From positions 1 through 12,342 of the forward strand of contig JAHIVL010000012.1 in the NCBI GenBank assembly GCA_018816485.1: a DNA stretch of 12,342 nt, in the 5' to 3' direction. A program made the translations under genes and the position numbers. The stretch is from Patescibacteria group bacterium (GTDB taxonomy: Bacteria; Patescibacteriota; Microgenomatia; UBA1400; PJMF01). Numbering within the stretch: position 1 is the stretch's first letter; each line of letters opens with the position of its first letter. Shown piece by piece: positions 7,932 to 12,342 of this stretch. The notes below the pieces were generated by a model. That model was not told where the DNA came from, ran no database searches, and saw nothing but the letters and a program-made list of their open reading frames with translations.

Positions 7932-7937
7932 ATTTTA
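7932..7937 (-). promoter_or_regulatory. -10-like hexamer TAAAAT before the first minus-strand gene
   Basis: The minus strand reads GTGTAAAATAAAATATAC and then the ATG at 7922, so the hexamer ends 9 nt before the start codon, with no purine-rich ribosome site between. The -35 region is poor (TTCATG at 7956-7961, 18-bp spacer). With normal RNA polymerase spacing the message would begin on or very near the ATG. Confidence 0.35.
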
Positions 7938-7987
7938 CACGAGAATTTTAATAAGCATGAAGATAATTTCTTCTTTCTTAATAGATC

Positions 7988-8032
7988 TTGCTAAAAATCT
8001 ATAAAACATATATCTTTAGAAAAGTATATAAC
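7988..8032 (+). promoter_or_regulatory. Candidate promoter(s) of the DUF4956-CotH-VTC operon
   Basis: Two overlapping options are visible. One is TTGCTA (7988-7993) with TATCTT (8011-8016), 17 bp apart, giving a leader of about 20 nt. The other is TATAAC (8027-8032) ending 10 nt before the ATG at 8043, giving an almost leaderless message. No Shine-Dalgarno is present before 8043, which favours the second or indicates translation that does not rely on one. The 120-bp gap 7923-8042 holds nothing else recognisable. Confidence 0.4.
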
Positions 8033-8042
8033 ATACATTATT

Positions 8043-8720
8043 ATGGAAAATCTCAACGACTTGTCTTTTATAGCTGAAATATCTGTTTTATCATTAATTA
8101 TGAATCTCTTTTTAACTGCTATAACCGCTTTTATACTCGGAATTTTTTACAATAAGTTTGGCAGATCCTTGTCGAATAAATCAAGATTGGCCACAAATTT
8201 TGTTAGTATTTCTGTCACCACTGCACTGGTGATTACGATTGTGAAATCATCCCTCGCATTGTCATTGGGGCTTGTTGGAGCTCTTTCTATAGTCAGATTT
8301 AGAACAGCCATAAAAGAACCTGAAGAATTAGCCTACTTATTTTTGTCTATTGCTTTAGGATTGGGCTTTGGAGCTGGACAAAAACTAATTAGTGTTGTCG
8401 CTTTTGTCATTATTCTAATAATACTATTCGTCCAATTCATGATTACTAAAAAATGGGATCTTAGAAATCACTTGATACTTTCTATCAAAACTCCAGATAA
8501 AAATACAAAGAAAACAATTGATATTCTACAATCTATCTTGGCAAAATACACCTCAAAATCTGAGTTGACACAAATGAATTTAAGTTCAAAACAAACAAAT
8601 TTTGGAGTTAGGATTGATGTTGATGATTCACAAAAATTGACCGCTCTACTAGCTGAGTTAAAAGAAAAATTTTCTGACTCTATTATAAATGTTGTTGACC
8701 CAGATTCTATGTTTGGATAA
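8043..8720 (+). CDS. DUF4956 family membrane protein
   Basis: A 225-residue protein with about four to five membrane segments (about 12-35, 50-68, 70-86, 96-111, 113-134) and a soluble C-terminal part (140-225). The diagnostic DUF4956 stretch is present: SLGLVGALSIVRFRTAIKEP (74-93), followed by LAYLFLSIALGLGFGAGQ (96-113). The charged VRFRTAIKEPEE section between helices is the conserved heart of the family. Its biochemical role is not established. In many bacteria the gene sits beside CotH-kinase and VTC-domain genes, exactly as here, which makes it a candidate membrane partner or translocation component for the VTC product; that is inference. The C-terminal domain (HLILSIKT, FGVRIDVDD) looks like a small alpha/beta sensory or dimerisation fold. 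Twelve bp separate it from the CotH gene. The start lacks a Shine-Dalgarno; a later ATG at residue 20 would fall within the first helix. Confidence 0.9.
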   Translation: MENLNDLSFIAEISVLSLIMNLFLTAITAFILGIFYNKFGRSLSNKSRLATNFVSISVTTALVITIVKSSLALSLGLVGALSIVRFRTAIKEPEELAYLFLSIALGLGFGAGQKLISVVAFVIILIILFVQFMITKKWDLRNHLILSIKTPDKNTKKTIDILQSILAKYTSKSELTQMNLSSKQTNFGVRIDVDDSQKLTALLAELKEKFSDSIINVVDPDSMFG

Positions 8721-8732
8721 AGGTTAAATAAC

Positions 8733-11282
8733 ATGCTTCTTTACTCCAAAAAATCATCAAATTTATCATATATTTTCAAAAAGACCTGGAAGTTTATACA
8801 AAAATTATCCAAAAGAAATAAAATTTTACTATTAATTAGCGTTGTCGCTACCATTGTGTTATTATCTCTAGCTTTGTTACTAACGAAGGCCAGAGTGAGA
8901 AACGAGCTGCAACTTTTATACAACCAAACAAGAGCCAGTATTAATTCAAGATTAGTAAGAATTTTTTCCGAACATCCAGAGACATTAGTTATCGATATTG
9001 AGTTTGAGGATTATCAAAAACTTGCTGCAAAAAGAGAAGAGGCGCTGTCACAATTCGTTCTTCTTACAAACGATGATGATTTCGTTAACGCCTCAGTTCA
9101 GTTTAGAGATGAAAAAACTCCTGTAAAAATTAGATTGAAAGGAGACTGGACAGATCATCTTGAGGGCAATAAGTGGTCTTTTAGAATTAAAACTAAGAAT
9201 GATAATGCTATTAATGGGATGAGAAAATTCTCAATCCAAGCACCCGAAACTAGAGAATATATCCATGAATGGTTATTTCACCAAATAGCAAGAAAAGAAG
9301 GTCTCATTGCCCTAAGATATAATTTTATTGATGTAATTATAAATGGTGAAAAAAAAGGTATTTATGCTATGGAAGAGCATTTCTCCAAAGAGTTGCTTGA
9401 GAACAACAAACGTCGCGAAGGTCCTATTCTTAAATTTGACGAATCTCAATTTTGGGAGAACATGTTGAGATATAATTTTAATGAAGTAATTGAAAGAGGT
9501 ATAGGGCTAAGAACTCCAATCGTGTCTTTCGAAGTAAATAAAGTCTTTTCAAACGATGATCTCTTGGCTCAAACTCAAGAAGGACAGAGACTCTTGAGCG
9601 AGTTTAGACTGGGATATTCTTCAGTCTTTCAAACTTTTGATACTGAACAATGGGCAAAACTTTTTGCACTTAGCGATTTACTTGGATCAAGACATGGGCT
9701 ATCAATCCATAACATCAGATTCTACTACAACCCTCTCACAGGATTAATTGAGCCAATTCCATTTGATGTTCAATCAGGAAAAAAAATAAATCGGTTGGCA
9801 ACTGACCTAAATTATATGCAATATGATCTTGTAACAAAGTTTTTTGAAGATTCAGAGTTTCAGAGACTGTATATTGCCGAGCTTGTAAAAATCAGCGAAA
9901 GTTCTTATCTAACTAATTTTTTAAACGAGATAGATCAAGACCTTAAAAAAGCTGTAATTTATATTAATCATGATGAACCTTATGTATTCGACCCATCTGC
10001 GTATGAAGCTAATTTAGAGTTTATTCAAAAAAAACTTGCTGAAAAACCCAATGTCAGAGCATACATAGATGAAGATTCCAACCTCTCTATTACCCCGCTG
10101 ACAGAACTTGCATCAAGTATCACCAAACTAACAGATGACCGTGGCAATATAATTTGGCAGACAAATCAAGATCTTGTCATAGTTCCTGGAGCCAGAAGAG
10201 ACTTTGTTAGAAAACCAACTGTGGTAAGCTTAAACTCTGATTCTTTAATGACTGCACAAGAATTAACCGAGCTAACTCTACATTATGAAATCTTGGGCAT
10301 AGATGAGGATCTAACTGTCTTAGTTGAGCCATGGCTACTCAGTACTTCAGACAAACGACTAACCCAAACAACAGCAAGACCAAGCTTCGCATACTACCAG
10401 ATTAATGAAAACAATTATGTCGTTCCAGAAGGTAACTGGCAATTACTGTCAGATTGGGTGTTACCACCAGGCGTTGGATTGACCATTGAAGCTGGAGCGA
10501 AAATTGATTTAATTAATACTTCCTCAATTATTGTAAATGCACCAGTATTGATGAAGGGCTTGGAAGATAATTACATTGAAATAACCTCCAGTGATAATTC
10601 TGGCAGAGGCATGTTTATCTATAATGCAGAAAAAAACTCAGCAATTTCCTACACAAGTTTTTCAAACATCAGTAATCCACAGTCAAAATCACAGAGTATT
10701 TCTGGGGCAGTTACTTTCTATAACTCTCCTGTCTCGATTGATAATTCTATATTTAAAAATATAAATTCTGAAGACGCACTCAATATTGTTAATTCATCAT
10801 TTTCAATTAAAAAAACCACTATTGATAAAACCTTTAGTGATGGAGTTGATATCGATTTTAGTGATGGAAGTATTCAAAATACAAAAATTTCCCAAACTGG
10901 CAATGACGGCCTAGACATTTCTGGCAGCAATATTGTTACTGGAAATCTTGAAGTTTCAAATGTTGGAGATAAAGGAATTAGTATTGGAGAAAGCAGCAAT
11001 ATCTCTTTGGAAAACTGCAGAGTTTCTGAGGCTAGAATTGCTATTGCTGTCAAAGATAGCTCTAGTTTGAACAGCAATAACTGTCAAATTACTAAATCAG
11101 AGTATGGTATCACCGCATATCAAAAAAAACCTGAATATGGTCCATCTCAAATAAAAATCTCTACAATTATTAATTTGGCAACAAAACCCTACTTTCTAGA
11201 AAATAAAACTCAAGCGTTTTTAGGTCTTGGAACTATACAAGCAACTAATAAAAAAGTTTATGAAACCCTTTACCCAAATTGA
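8733..11282 (+). CDS. Membrane-anchored CotH-type kinase fused to a parallel beta-helix domain
   Basis: An 849-residue protein. Residues 1-30 are strongly basic and a helix at 31-50 (ILLLISVVATIVLLSLALLL) anchors it with the rest outside. Residues about 85-435 are a CotH kinase domain: VKIRLKGDW (131-139), KKGIYAMEEHFSKELL (207-222), D315 in LSDLLGSRHG, N327 in IHNIRFYYNP and D345 in IEPIPFDVQSG. By analogy with spore CotH, these are the ATP-lysine region, catalytic Asp, metal-binding Asn and metal-binding Asp. CotH enzymes phosphorylate protein serines. A beta-rich connector (about 455-560) of unknown family follows. Residues 565-805 are a right-handed beta-helix (NosD/pectate-lyase-like rungs: FSDGVDIDFSDGSIQ, GNDGLDISGSN, GDKGISIGES), a fold that often binds glycans. 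AAAGG at 8719-8723 is a plausible ribosome site. The gene overlaps the VTC gene by 23 bp. The substrate is unknown. Confidence 0.9.
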   Translation: MLLYSKKSSNLSYIFKKTWKFIQKLSKRNKILLLISVVATIVLLSLALLLTKARVRNELQLLYNQTRASINSRLVRIFSEHPETLVIDIEFEDYQKLAAKREEALSQFVLLTNDDDFVNASVQFRDEKTPVKIRLKGDWTDHLEGNKWSFRIKTKNDNAINGMRKFSIQAPETREYIHEWLFHQIARKEGLIALRYNFIDVIINGEKKGIYAMEEHFSKELLENNKRREGPILKFDESQFWENMLRYNFNEVIERGIGLRTPIVSFEVNKVFSNDDLLAQTQEGQRLLSEFRLGYSSVFQTFDTEQWAKLFALSDLLGSRHGLSIHNIRFYYNPLTGLIEPIPFDVQSGKKINRLATDLNYMQYDLVTKFFEDSEFQRLYIAELVKISESSYLTNFLNEIDQDLKKAVIYINHDEPYVFDPSAYEANLEFIQKKLAEKPNVRAYIDEDSNLSITPLTELASSITKLTDDRGNIIWQTNQDLVIVPGARRDFVRKPTVVSLNSDSLMTAQELTELTLHYEILGIDEDLTVLVEPWLLSTSDKRLTQTTARPSFAYYQINENNYVVPEGNWQLLSDWVLPPGVGLTIEAGAKIDLINTSSIIVNAPVLMKGLEDNYIEITSSDNSGRGMFIYNAEKNSAISYTSFSNISNPQSKSQSISGAVTFYNSPVSIDNSIFKNINSEDALNIVNSSFSIKKTTIDKTFSDGVDIDFSDGSIQNTKISQTGNDGLDISGSNIVTGNLEVSNVGDKGISIGESSNISLENCRVSEARIAIAVKDSSSLNSNNCQITKSEYGITAYQKKPEYGPSQIKISTIINLATKPYFLENKTQAFLGLGTIQATNKKVYETLYPN

Positions 11283-11958
11283 AAACCAGCTTGAAAAGTG
11301 GCGCACCGAAGATCGACTTGAGCGCAAATATACTTTGCCCGTAATAAATTTTGCATCGATTGAGCCATTTATTTTGGAGAGTGGTTTTTTGGAAAACTAC
11401 AAACCAAGAATGGTGCATTCTGTTTACTTTGACTCACCCTCAAATACTTGTTTTCAAGATGCTTCACGAGGAAGCAGGAGTAGATTTAAAGTTAGGTGGC
11501 GATGGTACGAACAAAATGGAAAAATCTCGCCAAGTCATCTGGAGCTAAAAATCAAATCTGCAGATGTTGTTAGAAAGTACATAATTTTGAATAAAAAAAC
11601 TGAAAACATAAGAGAAAATATCAGAGCAGAAAATTTTCCAAGACCATGCGAGCAGATATTCTCGGGTTGGAAACCAGTGCTTAGCAATTCATATCTGAGA
11701 GCATACTATCAACATTCCTATCTGCCAATTAGAGTAACATTGGATAAAAACTTAACTCCATCAATGGAGGAAACAATCTCATCTAAACTTAAGTTTAATA
11801 GTAAGTATATCTTAGAAATCAAGTATCCAATTGATGCAGAGCCACTTCTGCAAGAACTAAAATTTCTCAAAGTTTTACCACTACAAAGACAACGTTTTTC
11901 AAAATTTACTGAGGGAATTAATAGCATTTCTGGAATGATTCTCAGTTCATTTCATTAA
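11260..11958 (+). CDS. VTC-domain protein, putative polyphosphate polymerase
   Basis: A 232-residue cytoplasmic protein made almost wholly of a VTC domain, related to the catalytic tunnel domain of yeast Vtc4, which builds polyphosphate from ATP. The expected tunnel residues are present: ERKY (21-24), the SVYFDSP strand (54-60), RFKVRWRWY (75-83), LELKIK (94-99), YLRAYY (145-150), IRVTLD (157-162), LEIKYP (185-190) with E186 and K188, and FSKF (213-216). No membrane anchor or SPX domain is seen, so the DUF4956 protein may supply the membrane part; that is inference. I chose the ATG at 11260; an in-frame TTG at 11227 would add 11 residues and deepen the overlap with the CotH gene, with no better ribosome site. 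Related folds (CYTH/triphosphate tunnel enzymes) could act on other triphosphates, but the conserved motifs fit the bacterial VTC group. Confidence 0.85.
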   Translation: MKPFTQIENQLEKWRTEDRLERKYTLPVINFASIEPFILESGFLENYKPRMVHSVYFDSPSNTCFQDASRGSRSRFKVRWRWYEQNGKISPSHLELKIKSADVVRKYIILNKKTENIRENIRAENFPRPCEQIFSGWKPVLSNSYLRAYYQHSYLPIRVTLDKNLTPSMEETISSKLKFNSKYILEIKYPIDAEPLLQELKFLKVLPLQRQRFSKFTEGINSISGMILSSFH

Positions 11959-12342
11959 TAAATAAAGATTCAAATTGTCGTCACATTGATAGCTATTAAC
12001 TTGAGTAGCTTCTCCAAACTGACTTAACTCGTAATATCCAGTCTTTCCATTTTCAAATGTTGCATGATCGGCCACTACGAGCATTTCGTTTACAGGTGAA
12101 GCATTAAATTCTTGAGTATCGATTGCACTGCAGCCAAATTCATTGAGTAAGAATATATATTCTAATGATTGATGATTATGAGATACAGAATGCGTGTTCA
12201 CAAAAATTGGATTTTCGGCACTTGATTGGTTCAATCTATCTTCACAAAAGGTTTGTATACATTTAGTTTTTTCTTCAACTGTATGAGGAGCAGTTTTTTG
12301 ATAAAGACTAAAGTATTTTGGTTGAAGATAAAGAACTATTGA
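11947..12342 (-). CDS. C-terminal part of a probable GT-C-like membrane protein (partial at right edge)
   Basis: The minus-strand frame is open from the right edge of the window to a TGA at 11947-11949, giving 132 residues; the true start lies outside. An internal TTG at 12234 is not needed as a start because the frame continues upstream. The visible part begins with a short hydrophobic piece (SIVLYL) and then a soluble alpha/beta domain: IFVNTHSVSHNHQSLEYIF, NEMLVVADHATF and a C-terminal YQCDDNLNLYLL. The layout (last helix, then a domain with hydrophobic strands and a pair of acidic residues near the end) resembles the extracytoplasmic tails of the two GT-C-like proteins in this window, especially FVIIPD and CSILKID. 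That likeness is by eye and weak. It runs convergent to the VTC gene and overlaps its last 12 bp. Confidence 0.65.
   Translation of the reverse strand, partial: SIVLYLQPKYFSLYQKTAPHTVEEKTKCIQTFCEDRLNQSSAENPIFVNTHSVSHNHQSLEYIFLLNEFGCSAIDTQEFNASPVNEMLVVADHATFENGKTGYYELSQFGEATQVNSYQCDDNLNLYLLMK

Noticed and set aside
8468..8734. Minus-strand frame opposite the 3' end of the DUF4956 gene
   Set aside because: The plus-strand gene has a clear family signature; the antisense frame has no motif, no ribosome site and would cover a conserved coding region.
11227..11259. TTG at 11227 as start of the VTC gene
   Set aside because: The added residues (MELYKQLIKKF) precede an ATG with equal or better credentials, lie wholly within the CotH coding region, and the VTC domain itself starts later near RLERKY.

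Overview
The window is AT-rich (roughly one third G+C by eye), gene-dense and fully bacterial in layout. Standard stop codons fit every gene (TAA, plus TGA at 97-99 and at the end of the rightmost gene). Compact spacing, overlapping genes, frequent lack of a Shine-Dalgarno sequence, and very large membrane proteins built from envelope-glycan modules suggest a Patescibacteria/CPR-type organism, perhaps Microgenomates-like. That assignment is inference: there is no rRNA or marker gene here.

Left part (135-7922, minus strand): a five-gene run read right to left. It holds two multi-pass GT-C-like membrane proteins that overlap by ATGA (7922-6228 and 6231-4630). Next is a single-pass membrane protein with a small beta/OB-like extracytoplasmic domain (4620-3949), then a short coiled-coil protein with 21-bp repeats (3885-3517). 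Last is a 1102-residue O-antigen-ligase/polymerase-type protein (3443-135) whose C-terminal half carries a reduced GT-C-like membrane section and a decayed calcineurin-like phosphoesterase fold. Together they look like an envelope polysaccharide or protein-glycosylation module working on the outer face of the cytoplasmic membrane with lipid-linked sugars. A partial plus-strand gene ends at 99 and converges on this run.

Centre: 7923-8042 is a 120-bp divergent promoter region. Both flanking genes have a -10-like hexamer about 10 nt before the ATG and no Shine-Dalgarno sequence, so both messages may be nearly leaderless.

Right part (8043-11958, plus strand): a tight three-gene operon of a DUF4956 membrane protein, a membrane-anchored CotH-type kinase fused to a parallel beta-helix, and a VTC-type polyphosphate polymerase domain protein. 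This trio recurs in bacteria without a settled function. The sequence supports a model with phosphate polymer chemistry inside, a membrane partner, and a surface protein kinase outside. A partial minus-strand gene, resembling the C-terminal soluble part of another GT-C membrane protein, enters from the right edge and overlaps the polymerase gene tail-to-tail by 12 bp.

The most interesting items are the DUF4956-CotH/beta-helix-VTC operon, the O-antigen-ligase fusion with a decayed phosphoesterase, and the repeated start architecture without a leader. No RNA gene, insertion sequence, CRISPR array or convincing intrinsic terminator was seen.
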